From NCBI GenBank assembly GCA_016721385.1, contig JADKIE010000011.1, forward strand, positions 1-64,000: a stretch of 64,000 bases of DNA, read 5' to 3'. Made by a program: the position numbers and the translations under genes. The stretch comes from Chitinophagaceae bacterium. GTDB lineage: Bacteria; Bacteroidota; Bacteroidia; Chitinophagales; Chitinophagaceae. Each line of letters begins with the position of its first letter. Position 1 is the first letter of the stretch. Below the pieces are notes generated by a model that saw nothing but the letters and a program-made list of their open reading frames with translations, was not told the origin of the DNA and did no database searches. Of the stretch, positions 18,449-27,542 are shown piece by piece.

Positions 18449-20276
18449 GCGATAGTTTATTTATTAAGGGAATGTTTAATGTAACTTTTACACCATGGTT
18501 TGGCATTGCTTTATCTTCTACAACACACGTAATATTATGATGATATAATTCATTCAATATTTTTATTCTTTCCAATGTATTACTAATGCCTCTTCCTTTT
18601 TGTTTTTGCTGATTAACAGTTTTAGTTTTTTTACTTTCGGCAATACCTGCACCATTATCCTCTATTAGCACTTGCAACGTAGCACCAACTTGCGTAAAGT
18701 GTACATGTAAAAAGCCTTTATCTTCTTTGTAGCGTAACCCATGCCAAATGGCATTTTCTAAATGAGGCTGTATTAACATTCCCGGAATAAACAAATGTTC
18801 GTTGGCAAAAAGGTTGTCATCAATTTCTATCTTAAAATCAAACTTATCTGTAAAACGGCTTTTTTCTAAGTCTAAATAATTTTGCAGCAGCTCAGTTTCT
18901 TTGCTAAACAATACAAAATCATCTTTACTGTTTTCCATAACCCTACGCATTAACGTGGAAAATTTAGTAAGATACTGGTTAGCCGCCAACTCATTGTTAT
19001 TGGCAATAAATTGATTGATGCTATTGAGGCTGTTAAAAATAAAATGCGGATTCATCTCCCGCCGCAATGATTGTAACGCAATTTGTTTGTTTTTTATCCT
19101 CGATTTTTTTAACAAGAAAAGAATAACGCCCATAAATGATATGAGTGTTAGTAAGGATCCTATCAACCAATAATTAAATCTGTTTTTTCGCTTTATTAAA
19201 TCGTCTTTTAAAGCTTTTTCTTCTTGCAATGTTTTTAATTTCTCTTCAGTTTCCTGTATTATTTTATTGTCAACTAATGAACTGTCTTTGCCAACTAACT
19301 CAGGCAGCAACATTAAAAATTGTTTGTAAAGTGCTAAACTTAAATCTTTTTTTCCTTCAATCCTGTAAATGCTATCCAATTTTTCAATACTGCGTTTAGC
19401 TTCAAGGGTATGGCCATTTTTAATAGATATGTTGTACGATTCTTTTAATAAATCAACAGCAGTTACGGTTTCTTTTTTTTGAAGGTAGATGGTTGCCAGC
19501 TGATTGGTTTCATTGGCTTTGGTTTCGCGGCTGTTTTTTACAAACGGCTCGTTTAGCAGCTCCTTTTTTGTTTCAATGGCTTTATCAAAATCTTTATTTT
19601 GAACATACAAATCTGTTATTTTTTGATTGAATGACCTTGCTTGTAGCGGAATAGTTTTAGATACCTGATACGCATTGGAAAAATTATAAATTGCTGCACT
19701 GGGTTGGTTTGTTTGCAAACCTAAATTACCTAACTTATTGTAATTTGAAATTAACTCAACCGTGTCTTTAAATTTTAGATTGAGCGAAATATTGTCGGTC
19801 AAGTCTTTTTCTTGTGTAAAATAACTTCTGTCTTTTTGCAACCTTTTTAGATCATTGCTGTTTAAACGTATGGCGTTTGAATCACCTGTTTTCAAACTAC
19901 TTTTTTCTGCCTCTTTATAATTTTTAGCAGCTTCATCTTTTTTGTTTAATTCCTCTTGCACTTTAGCCAGACCACGGCTGCTTTTAGCAATACCGTCATC
20001 ATTTTTTTCCCGGGCATACAAATCTTTTGCTTTGTTATAATATTCTTCACTTTTTTTTAAATCGCCTTTATTGTAATATTCTTCGCCCAAATCGTAAAAT
20101 CCTTCGGCAGCAATTTTTTCATCTTTCTTACTAAAACCTTCTTTAACCTTTTTTGAGGCTTTTTGAATTTTTTGCACACTTGGGTTACTGGAATTAGCCT
20201 GACAATAAGATTTACCTGCTCCAAACGAAGCCTGTAAAACCAATATCATAAGTGCTTTAAAAAAATATTTCTTCAA
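18438..20276 (-). CDS. TPR-containing LytS-type sensor histidine kinase
   Basis: 612 residues. Signal peptide (1-26), then a periplasmic run of tetratricopeptide-like repeats (about 40-330), a short coiled segment (about 335-365), one transmembrane helix (about 369-390), a His_kinase domain with the phospho-acceptor His411 in REMNPHFIFNSLNSI, and a HATPase with LIEDNGAGI (about 540-548) and GRGISNTLERI. This is the YehU/LytS class that pairs with LytTR regulators. The start appears to be TTG at 20276, because no ATG lies upstream in frame and the KKYFFKAL start gives a normal signal peptide; the next ATG (20249) would shorten it. Periplasmic TPRs suggest sensing of a protein or envelope ligand. 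Confidence 0.88.
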   Translation of the reverse strand: MKKYFFKALMILVLQASFGAGKSYCQANSSNPSVQKIQKASKKVKEGFSKKDEKIAAEGFYDLGEEYYNKGDLKKSEEYYNKAKDLYAREKNDDGIAKSSRGLAKVQEELNKKDEAAKNYKEAEKSSLKTGDSNAIRLNSNDLKRLQKDRSYFTQEKDLTDNISLNLKFKDTVELISNYNKLGNLGLQTNQPSAAIYNFSNAYQVSKTIPLQARSFNQKITDLYVQNKDFDKAIETKKELLNEPFVKNSRETKANETNQLATIYLQKKETVTAVDLLKESYNISIKNGHTLEAKRSIEKLDSIYRIEGKKDLSLALYKQFLMLLPELVGKDSSLVDNKIIQETEEKLKTLQEEKALKDDLIKRKNRFNYWLIGSLLTLISFMGVILFLLKKSRIKNKQIALQSLRREMNPHFIFNSLNSINQFIANNNELAANQYLTKFSTLMRRVMENSKDDFVLFSKETELLQNYLDLEKSRFTDKFDFKIEIDDNLFANEHLFIPGMLIQPHLENAIWHGLRYKEDKGFLHVHFTQVGATLQVLIEDNGAGIAESKKTKTVNQQKQKGRGISNTLERIKILNELYHHNITCVVEDKAMPNHGVKVTLNIPLINKLSHEN

Positions 20277-20326
20277 CCCAATTTATTTTAAAAACAAAGT
20301 AACAGCATTTGTAATTAAATCTATTC

Positions 20327-20359
20327 TATTTCACCAAGCCAAAGCTTTATTTCACCAAG
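20327..20359. promoter_or_regulatory. Candidate LytTR-binding direct repeat
   Basis: The 12-mer TATTTCACCAAG occurs at 20327-20338 and again, identical, at 20348-20359, a period of 21 bases (two helical turns). It lies in the 139-base divergent gap between the LytS-type kinase and the ARPP-1/rhodanese operon. That geometry is what LytTR-family regulators bind, and one is encoded by the adjacent operon. Confidence 0.6.
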
Positions 20360-20415
20360 TGAGGTATAAAATTAGTTTTTACCAAAGCTACTTTCACTGT
20401 ATAAAGTAATTAATT

Positions 20416-21426
20416 ATGAAAAATATAACTATTGTATTGCTGCTGTTTATCACAGTATCTGGCAATGCACAACTTCAAAAAGACGATTTGTATTCGCCCT
20501 TTAACGAAACTTCTAAATCGGTAAAACAAGGCTATTCAGCTCAACACAAAAAAGTGAAATTATATTACATAAAGGCAAAGCCTTCACTGGCACAGGCTTA
20601 CAAAGGAATGGGAACGTATTTGTCTTTAGAAAAAGCATTTGAAGCTAACAAAGTTAAAGTTGAAGAACTTTCAAATGGTGGTACAGTTAACACCTTGTCT
20701 TTTTCCAATCTTTCAAAAGATACCATTATTATTGGCATGGGAGATATTGTAAAAGGAGGCAAGCAGGATAGGGTAGTGGAAAAAGACACATTACTTTATC
20801 CAAATCAAAAAATGCAGTTGCCGGTTTATTGTGTGGAGCATGGCAGATGGAGCGGAGGAAATGTTAGCAACCGCAATAATGCCGGAGTTAATGGGGCAAC
20901 ATATAATTATAACAGCTCGGCAGCATTTACCACTTACCACAGCCAAATAAATAATAAAGTACGTAAGAGTATTGTAAAAGAAAAAAGCCAAAGCCAGGTA
21001 TGGAATAAAGTAGCTGAAATAAATACAGTTAATGGTACCAACACCAGCACAGGCACTTATACAGCAGTTACACAAAATACACAATACAATAGTGATGTTA
21101 AAGAATATATTGCCAGTTTTGAAAATGAAATAAAGGCAGACTCTACCATTGTTGGTTTGGTAGCCGTAACCGGCGATAAAATTATTGGTTGCGATATTTA
21201 CGGCACACCAAAATTATTTAAAGCTAATGCTCATAATCTTTTAAACTCTTATGTTTCTGAAGCCTTACAAGACGGAAAAGATGTAACCATTGCCGACGAA
21301 GAAGTATATAACTACTTGAATAAATTATTGGATGATGAAGAAAAGCAGGACACTTATTTAAAAGACAATGGCCGTAGCCTTAAAGTAAATGGTAAAAAAA
21401 TTAAAATAACGGCATTTGATAAATAA
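20416..21426 (+). CDS. Secreted ARPP-1 (DUF6569)-domain protein
   Basis: 336 residues, intact, with a signal peptide (1-18, VSGNAQ). The body matches the ARPP-1 domain (named for ADP-ribosylglycohydrolase and rhodanese-phosphatase associated proteins): ETSKSVKQGYSAQHKKVKLYYIKA (about 32-55), IIIGMGDIVKGGKQDRVVEKDTLLYPNQ (about 104-131), LPVYCVEHGRW (about 134-144) and a C-terminal block with VGLVAVTGDKIIGCDIYG (about 246-263). The domain's activity is unknown. It is followed after 20 bases by a rhodanese-domain protein, matching the association in the name, and diverges from a LytTR two-component system. The signal peptide places it in the periplasm or outside the cell. Confidence 0.75.
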   Translation: MKNITIVLLLFITVSGNAQLQKDDLYSPFNETSKSVKQGYSAQHKKVKLYYIKAKPSLAQAYKGMGTYLSLEKAFEANKVKVEELSNGGTVNTLSFSNLSKDTIIIGMGDIVKGGKQDRVVEKDTLLYPNQKMQLPVYCVEHGRWSGGNVSNRNNAGVNGATYNYNSSAAFTTYHSQINNKVRKSIVKEKSQSQVWNKVAEINTVNGTNTSTGTYTAVTQNTQYNSDVKEYIASFENEIKADSTIVGLVAVTGDKIIGCDIYGTPKLFKANAHNLLNSYVSEALQDGKDVTIADEEVYNYLNKLLDDEEKQDTYLKDNGRSLKVNGKKIKITAFDK

Positions 21427-21446
21427 TCTTATAACATTTTAAAATA

Positions 21447-22055
21447 TTGATCATGAAAAAAATAAAATTCTCTTTTGCAATAATTATTTGCTTGTGCTCT
21501 TTTGTAGCTATGGCAACAACCGTTTATTTTACTAAGGCTTTGGTTGATTTCGACGCTTTTGAAAAACTTACTGCTGAAGTTAAAAATCACCGGAAAGACA
21601 GATTGATAAATGTGGATGAATTTATAAAAATGAGTAAAGAAAAAGGAACAATTATTTTAGACACTCGTAGTGATGCTATGTATAAAGGGAAGCATGTTAA
21701 AGGCGCCATACATTTAGATTTTACAGACTTTACAGCCGCTAATTTGTCTCAATTAATTCCGAATAATACTACACGAATTTTAATTTACTGTAATAATAAT
21801 TTTGATGATAAGCCGCTTTTTGCAAGGCAGACAGATTATTTTGTTACAAAAGCTGCCCGGCCAACTGTAAAATTTAAAAATCAACAATTGACTGCACTTA
21901 CCGCTAAAAGCCGGCTAACATTGGCACTAAATATTCCTACATATATTAACTTATACGGGTACGGCTATAAAAATGTATATGAGCTTAACGAATTAGTAAG
22001 CACTGCTTTTGATAAACGAATTGAGTTTGAAGGAACGGCGGTTGTAAAACCATAA
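21447..22055 (+). CDS. Rhodanese-domain exported protein
   Basis: 202 residues (Met at 21453 equally possible). The N-terminal hydrophobic segment (about 5-25) is a signal peptide or anchor. The rhodanese domain (about 45-165) has IILDTRSDAMYKGKHVKGAIHLDF (about 69-92) and the active-site loop LIYCNNNFDDK (about 111-121) with the catalytic Cys, so sulfur transfer or a related thiol reaction in the periplasm is plausible. A long insert follows the active-site loop, and a second hydrophobic stretch (LTLALNIPTYINLYGYGYKNVYEL) completes the fold. It forms a two-gene operon with the ARPP-1 protein and is closed by an intrinsic terminator. Confidence 0.8.
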   Translation: MIMKKIKFSFAIIICLCSFVAMATTVYFTKALVDFDAFEKLTAEVKNHRKDRLINVDEFIKMSKEKGTIILDTRSDAMYKGKHVKGAIHLDFTDFTAANLSQLIPNNTTRILIYCNNNFDDKPLFARQTDYFVTKAARPTVKFKNQQLTALTAKSRLTLALNIPTYINLYGYGYKNVYELNELVSTAFDKRIEFEGTAVVKP

Positions 22056-22090
22056 TATTGGGGTATAACCAGAAGGTTTGAGTAACTTAA

Positions 22091-22125
22091 AAAGCCTTTC
22101 GAGCAATCGAAAGGCTTTAGTTTTA
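22091..22125 (+). terminator. Intrinsic terminator of ARPP-1/rhodanese operon
   Basis: A 12-bp perfect stem AAAGCCTTTCGA / TCGAAAGGCTTT (22091-22102, 22107-22118) with a GCAA tetraloop is followed by AGTTTTAT. Confidence 0.85.
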
Positions 22126-22242
22126 TACGAATCTACCAGTATACGTAGTTAGATTCGATCTGCGTTATCGGTTTTATTGCATAAATCCATTTTTTGAATT
22201 ATGACGTGATGTTGTTGAATATTAAAACACTCAATAGTAGTA

Positions 22243-22273
22243 AAAAGGGCTAACAGTTTTTGTTAGCCCTTTT
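22243..22273 (-). terminator. Terminator of the metzincin gene
   Basis: A 12-bp perfect stem AAAAGGGCTAAC / GTTAGCCCTTTT (22243-22254, 22262-22273) lies 10 bases beyond the minus-strand stop codon at 22284. U-tracts on both strands could make it bidirectional. Confidence 0.85.
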
Positions 22274-22283
22274 CAAATAGTTA

Positions 22284-25200
22284 TTATTTCACCAACACTT
22301 CGCCGGTTGCTAATTTTTTACCATCGGCATTTCTTACTACTACATAATAAACACCAGCTCCATGATTACGTAAATCAATAGAGTGATTTTGCCATGGTTG
22401 GGTTACATCAAATATTTTGTTGTAAACCATTTTGCCAAGGCTGCTGTATATGGTAATACCTTGTTTAATAGATGCACCACCCGGATTATAATAAGCTACT
22501 TTAAATTTACCATTATTAGGTGTGGGGTAAATAAATAGTTTACTACTTGCTGAGTCTCTTATTACAATACTTGCAGGCAATGAAATACAGCCTGCAGCGC
22601 TTGTACCAACAACAGTATAAGTACCTAAATTATTAACATCCACAACTCTTGTATTATTGCCACTATTATTTATAGAGCTTCCGTTAAGCGACCATATAGT
22701 TGTAAAGGCAGATGCAGGGCTTATTGCAGCAGAAATAGTAGTTGTATAACCGGGCAATAAACTTGTATATGGAGCTGCTGTTAAACTAAGTACAGGGAAT
22801 GGATTTACTGTAATTGTATTAGCAATACTATCTGTACAGCCATTAGCATTGGTGTATTTGTAACGCAAGGTAAATGTACCAACACCTGCGGCAGATGCAT
22901 TAAAGTTTGTACCAGTAACACCCGGTCCATAATAGGTGCCACCTGCAGGTAATCCTCCCGTTAAGGCATATGTTGTTGCATTTGCACACTGGTTAGCCAA
23001 AGCATTTGGCCAGGTAACAACAGGTAATGTATTTACCGTAAGTATAGCAGCATTTGAAGGTGCTGTAGCCGAGCAGGTAACATTATTGGTTAATACTCTG
23101 TAACGGTTATTGTTTAAACTAACAGTTGCACCTGTAATGTTTAATGTTGCAGTTGTAGTACCTGTATATGGTGCTGCTGCAGGTACATTAGACCAGTTAG
23201 CACCGCCATCTGTACTCAATTGCCATTGATAAGTAATTGTTTGACTGCTTGCAGCCGTTACACTAAAGCTTGTATTTAAAGTAGCGCAAACTGTTGCATT
23301 AACAGGTTGTGCTGTAATACTTACAGGATTTATTACTGTTAATGTTGCAGCACCGGAATTTACGGCAGGTGTACAAGTACCACTTAATACACATCTGTAT
23401 TGATAGGTATTAATACTTGCAGGTGCAGCAGTAACATTTAAAGTAGCGGTTGTAACACCACTGTAAGGTGCACCATTAGTTAAATTAGCCCAGCTACCTC
23501 CACCATTTGTACTTACTTGCCATTGATACGTTAAACCAGTGCCTGTACCGGCAGCGGTAAAGCTTGTATTGCTGTTTAAGCAAATGGTTTGGCTTGCAGG
23601 GCTGCTTGTTAATACAGGTAAAGTATTAACTGTAAGTATTGCACCATTACTAATGCCAGGTGTTGTACATGTACTGTTGGTTAATAAACAACGGTATCTG
23701 TAATTGTTCATTGTAAAGGTTACAGGGTTAACACTTAATGTAGCAGTAGCAACGCCACTGTATGGTGCAGTATTGGAAAGGTTACTGTAATTAGCACCAC
23801 CATCTGTACTTACTTGCCATTGATAAATTACACCTGTTCCAGAACCGGCAGTTGTAAAGCTTGTGGCTGCATTTTCACAAACGGTAGAGTTATTAGGTTG
23901 AGTAGTAACGGTAACAGAAGTTACAATGGTCAACAAGCCACAGTTTGAGGTTACCGAAGGAGAACAAGTGCCGGTTACCACACATTGGTAGCCGTAATTA
24001 TTCATTCCTGCTGTAGCGCCTGTTATTGTTAATGTGGCTGTATTTACACCGGAGTAAGGTGCAGCATTTACAATATTTGTCCACGGACCGGCGCAACCAT
24101 TCGTACTAACCTGCCATTGATAGCCAAGGCCGGTACCCGTAGCGTTTACACTAAATGTAGTATTGCTTGTAGCACAAATTACAGCGTTATTAGGCTGAGC
24201 AGTAATTGCCGGAGCTGTATTAACAGTTAATAAAGCGCTATTAGAGTTTGAACTACCACATTGGGTAGATGCTACACAACGGTATAAGTATCCGTTTAAA
24301 GTAGCTGTAGCTCCTGTTATAGTTAAAGTTGCAGTAGTAGTTCCTGTGTAAGGGGCAGCTGCTGGTACATTACTCCAGTTAGTACCGCCATCTGTGCTAA
24401 ACTGCCATTGAAAAGCAGTAGCTGTTGCAGCCGCAATGGTATAAGATGCGTTGGCACCACTACAAATTGTTTGTGCAACCGGCTGGGTTGTAATGGAAGG
24501 GCCGGCTGTAGGTGTAATGGTATATGTTAATGTACGTACAACATTAGCAGCACCTGTGGCAGAGGCTGTTACAGTAATTGGGTAACTACCCGGAGCCAGC
24601 GTATTTGTATTATTTAAGGTTACAGTTGTAGGATTGCCAGCAGTTACCGTTGTTGGGCTAAAGCTAACAGTTGTACCACCCGGGTTACCCGTAGCTACAA
24701 AGCTAATTGGATTGGTAAAAGTACCAATTTGGCTGGTAGTTAAGCTAATAGCCATACTGGCAGGTGCAGGGCAAGCAACAGAAACCGGAGCAGGTGTACC
24801 TAAATCAAAACCGTTAGACACGGCAGTAATATTAAAGTTTGCATTAGATATATCAAAAAAGATATTACCCACTGCTTCTATTTTAACCCTTGCAGTAGTG
24901 GTTGCAGGCACGGTTGGAATAGTTAAAGCTTCGCTGCCATCGTTTGGTGTGCTGGCAACTATTACGGTTGGATAGGTTAAACCACCATCTGTAGATAATG
25001 AGATTTTTACATTAGCACAGCTAATTGGTGCATTTTCGGTACCTACTGTGTTCCATGTAATGGTTTGTGTAGAGCCTGCTGGGTAGCTTTCGCCACCATT
25101 AGGTACAGTAACAGCAAAAGGACCTGACGTGGCAATAACGTTTACTTGGAATGGGGTAGAAGATTGACAACCACCTGATCCACTCGATGCAACACCACCT

Positions 25201-26840
25201 CCATTAGGTTTATTATCCCTAACTGTAAATTTAAATGTCATTGCTCTCGAAACGGGTGACAAAGTTTCTCCCTTTAATCCACCCATTGCAGATGCTGGTG
25301 ACGCTGGGTATCCAGCTAATATTACTGCAATATCAGGGAACGTTCTGCTTCCAGTTGTTTTTGGTATTCTTGATTTGAATAAAGGAACTGTATTGCCTGC
25401 TGGAGATGTAGCACCTGCATTCCAGGTTACCGCACCAGAAAAATCCCATTGTTCCCAACAATAGGTGAGAGGGTCTCCATCAGGGTCAGTTGCAGTGCCT
25501 GATAATGTAAAAGGAGTACTTATGGGGATGTTAGCTCCATTATTAGACAAAGTACCCACAACAGGGATTTGATTTGCAGTTGGTGTAATTACTCCACATG
25601 TATTACCATTTCCTACCAAAACAAAATCGCTTATTTCATCAAAGCTTTTTCCGTGAAAAAAAGGATCACTATTCGGTTGAATATTTTCGGCTCCGCAAAT
25701 ACCGGCATAGGCTTGTATAGTTGTACCACTCCCTACTTCTAATTTTGTAGAGTTGGGTGAAGAACCGCAACCTGCCATTGTATGATTTCCTCCAAATTGA
25801 TGTCCCATCTCATGTGCAACATAATCAATATCATAAGCATCGCCTGTTGGGCTAGGGCTTCCCGTAATTCCTCTTGCTTTAGAGCCTCCACAAGGAGATT
25901 GTAATTGAGCTAAGCCTCCACCACCGGTACTAAACGTATGGCCGATGTCGTAATTGGCAGTACCTATAAAATTATCACAAACTGTTTGGCTTTCGTTTAT
26001 TAAAACATTTGCATTGTTATTGCCAGTGAATGGGTCGGTAGCTGCATTTAAAAATTCAACATTTCCGTTTGTTGCAACTAATGTCATGCTAACTGCAACT
26101 TCACTTCTATAAACACCTACAACTCTGTTTACAGATGTAACAATAGCATTGTGTAAAATAGTAGCATTTGTACCGGCACTAATACCGGGGGCTTGAGCAT
26201 ACTCTCCAGTGCAAGCTACGGCTAAACGATATGTACGTAACTCTGTACCTCTACAGGCTGCTGCAGTAAAATTATTTGTTGTTGGTGTGTAATCAGGAAC
26301 GCCGCAAGTCCAGTTAGTTCCTTTTGGAGCTAAGTCTTTTCTGTAATAAGATATATAATTATCAACATCACCAACAGCATAAGGGTCAATATAATAAGTT
26401 CCATTAACCGTTAATACCTGTGCATGAAAACCTCTTGGCCCATAGTCAAATCTAATTGATGCAAAAGGGTCGTCAATTCCTTGGCCTGCAAAGGTTTTTA
26501 TGCTTGGAAATTTAGCTTCTAAGCCAGGTTCTTGAATACTACTTTCCCACACATTAAATTTTGCAACAGTACCATTGGGCATTGGGATTGCTAAGATTGG
26601 AGTTTGCCTATAATTATTCAGTACGTCTTTTTCTGAAGGTAGCGACCATAAAAAAGATTTTATACCAACATAATCCAAACCAATAGTTTGAAACTTATTA
26701 GGGATAATTACTCTTTTGTTACCATTTAATTGAATTGCATTTTCGCTTTTGTTTAAAAAGAAATTTTGTTGTGCAATTGATGAAAAAGAACAAGCTAAGG
26801 CTATAATTAAGCCCAAGCTAATTTTGTAAACTTTTCTCAT
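22284..26840 (-). CDS. Secreted reprolysin-like metzincin protease with Ig-like modules and T9SS sorting domain
   Basis: 1518 residues, intact. Signal peptide 1-23, a propeptide-like region (to about 190), then a metzincin catalytic domain (about 195-410). Its zinc signature HEMGHQFGGNH is at 343-353: ligands His343, His347 and His353, catalytic Glu344. A beta region (about 420-560) holds an Ig-like cadherin-type domain (GTATDPDGDPLTYCWEQW), a further domain follows (GGESYPAGSTQTITWN), then five tandem Ig-like modules with paired cysteines (about 780-1275). The C-terminal type IX sorting domain (about 1435-1518) starts SSKLFIYPTPNNGKF and ends GEVLVK. The protein should cross the outer membrane by T9SS and act on extracellular proteins. 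Next to it (+22243) is its own terminator. Substrate not predictable. Confidence 0.9.
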   Translation of the reverse strand: MRKVYKISLGLIIALACSFSSIAQQNFFLNKSENAIQLNGNKRVIIPNKFQTIGLDYVGIKSFLWSLPSEKDVLNNYRQTPILAIPMPNGTVAKFNVWESSIQEPGLEAKFPSIKTFAGQGIDDPFASIRFDYGPRGFHAQVLTVNGTYYIDPYAVGDVDNYISYYRKDLAPKGTNWTCGVPDYTPTTNNFTAAACRGTELRTYRLAVACTGEYAQAPGISAGTNATILHNAIVTSVNRVVGVYRSEVAVSMTLVATNGNVEFLNAATDPFTGNNNANVLINESQTVCDNFIGTANYDIGHTFSTGGGGLAQLQSPCGGSKARGITGSPSPTGDAYDIDYVAHEMGHQFGGNHTMAGCGSSPNSTKLEVGSGTTIQAYAGICGAENIQPNSDPFFHGKSFDEISDFVLVGNGNTCGVITPTANQIPVVGTLSNNGANIPISTPFTLSGTATDPDGDPLTYCWEQWDFSGAVTWNAGATSPAGNTVPLFKSRIPKTTGSRTFPDIAVILAGYPASPASAMGGLKGETLSPVSRAMTFKFTVRDNKPNGGGVASSGSGGCQSSTPFQVNVIATSGPFAVTVPNGGESYPAGSTQTITWNTVGTENAPISCANVKISLSTDGGLTYPTVIVASTPNDGSEALTIPTVPATTTARVKIEAVGNIFFDISNANFNITAVSNGFDLGTPAPVSVACPAPASMAISLTTSQIGTFTNPISFVATGNPGGTTVSFSPTTVTAGNPTTVTLNNTNTLAPGSYPITVTASATGAANVVRTLTYTITPTAGPSITTQPVAQTICSGANASYTIAAATATAFQWQFSTDGGTNWSNVPAAAPYTGTTTATLTITGATATLNGYLYRCVASTQCGSSNSNSALLTVNTAPAITAQPNNAVICATSNTTFSVNATGTGLGYQWQVSTNGCAGPWTNIVNAAPYSGVNTATLTITGATAGMNNYGYQCVVTGTCSPSVTSNCGLLTIVTSVTVTTQPNNSTVCENAATSFTTAGSGTGVIYQWQVSTDGGANYSNLSNTAPYSGVATATLSVNPVTFTMNNYRYRCLLTNSTCTTPGISNGAILTVNTLPVLTSSPASQTICLNSNTSFTAAGTGTGLTYQWQVSTNGGGSWANLTNGAPYSGVTTATLNVTAAPASINTYQYRCVLSGTCTPAVNSGAATLTVINPVSITAQPVNATVCATLNTSFSVTAASSQTITYQWQLSTDGGANWSNVPAAAPYTGTTTATLNITGATVSLNNNRYRVLTNNVTCSATAPSNAAILTVNTLPVVTWPNALANQCANATTYALTGGLPAGGTYYGPGVTGTNFNASAAGVGTFTLRYKYTNANGCTDSIANTITVNPFPVLSLTAAPYTSLLPGYTTTISAAISPASAFTTIWSLNGSSINNSGNNTRVVDVNNLGTYTVVGTSAAGCISLPASIVIRDSASSKLFIYPTPNNGKFKVAYYNPGGASIKQGITIYSSLGKMVYNKIFDVTQPWQNHSIDLRNHGAGVYYVVVRNADGKKLATGEVLVK
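23040..24500 (-). repeat. Five tandem Ig-like module repeats in the metzincin gene
   Basis: Five modules of about 290 bases recur with the pattern QP-x-x-x-x-x-C ... YQWQ-x-STDGG ... PY-x-G-x-x-TATL-x-IT ... YRC-x ... LTV. Starts lie near 24490, 24205, 23910, 23610 and 23310. Each encodes one Cys pair expected to form the Ig disulfide. Confidence 0.75.
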
Positions 26841-26904
26841 AAAAAATAAATTGAAGATTTTGGTTGTAAATGTATTGATTTTTTAAGGGTTTAAACACAA
26901 AAAA

Positions 26905-26933
26905 GCCCAAAAGATAAAATTTTTCCTTTGGGC
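26905..26933 (-). terminator. Terminator of the four-helix membrane protein gene
   Basis: Stem GCCCAAAAG / CTTTGGGC (26905-26913, 26926-26933) has an AT-rich loop. On the minus strand it is followed by a run of T. It lies 28 bases beyond the stop codon at 26961. Confidence 0.75.
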
Positions 26934-26960
26934 GTATAAAAAGCATTAAAAATGTGTTAT

Positions 26961-27473
26961 TTAGTTAACCAAATGCTTACGCTGCATAGTATAAAGCACT
27001 ACAAAAAGTGCAGGAATACCCACACCAAATATTACACTCCAAACACTGGTATATTGTGCGGTGCCCATAATTAATAAACCTGCAATTAAAGGGGCTATTT
27101 CGCCGGCTACATAAATCCAATAACCATCTTTTTTTCTTTTACGCATCCATAAAGCTCCTAAAAAGCATAAGGCAATGCATATAATACCCACTATCATCAT
27201 TGGTACCATGTGCTGCTTACTTAATTCAATGGCCGCTTTACTTTTTTCCATATCCGCCAATTGCTTTGGTGTTAACTCTGCCCCGGAAGATGTAGCTTTT
27301 TCTATCATACTTAACGAAAATTTCAAAATCATTGGAGTAAATAATGTAAATAAACCAAAAATGGAGCATCCAACTATTGTTAAAACGGTTAGCACATTTA
27401 ACCCGGATGGTAATTTTTGTTTTTCTTGCCCTGCAAAATCTAAATGCTCGGCAGATGTGTTATTGGTAGTCAT
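26961..27473 (-). CDS. Conserved-looking four-TM membrane protein, unknown function
   Basis: 170 residues, intact. I do not recognise a named family. A polar N-terminus (1-25) is followed by four predicted transmembrane helices at about 27-50, 90-108, 118-135 and 138-158. A charged loop between helices 1 and 2 (EKATSSGAELTPKQLADMEKSKAAIELSKQH) probably faces the periplasm, and an RKRKKDG loop faces the cytoplasm by the positive-inside rule. There is no signal peptide or catalytic motif. It stands alone with its own terminator between the metzincin and the DUF5916 gene. Confidence 0.7.
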   Translation of the reverse strand: MTTNNTSAEHLDFAGQEKQKLPSGLNVLTVLTIVGCSIFGLFTLFTPMILKFSLSMIEKATSSGAELTPKQLADMEKSKAAIELSKQHMVPMMIVGIICIALCFLGALWMRKRKKDGYWIYVAGEIAPLIAGLLIMGTAQYTSVWSVIFGVGIPALFVVLYTMQRKHLVN

Positions 27474-27542
27474 AAAAAATATTTGTAAAAATGTAAAATA
27501 AATTGAAGCCTAAGATACAAAAAGTAAATAGTATTAAAACAG

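Noticed and set aside
22128..22157. Inverted repeat CGAATCTA / TAGATTCG
   Set aside because: It lies between two much stronger terminators, has an imperfect centre and no clear role.
22287..22300. TTTCACCAA match like the LytTR repeat
   Set aside because: Single copy inside the last codons of the metzincin gene, without a partner at 21 bases; chance match.
23040..24500. Regular repeats considered as a CRISPR-like or satellite array
   Set aside because: Units are about 290 bases, in frame, and encode Cys-paired Ig modules.
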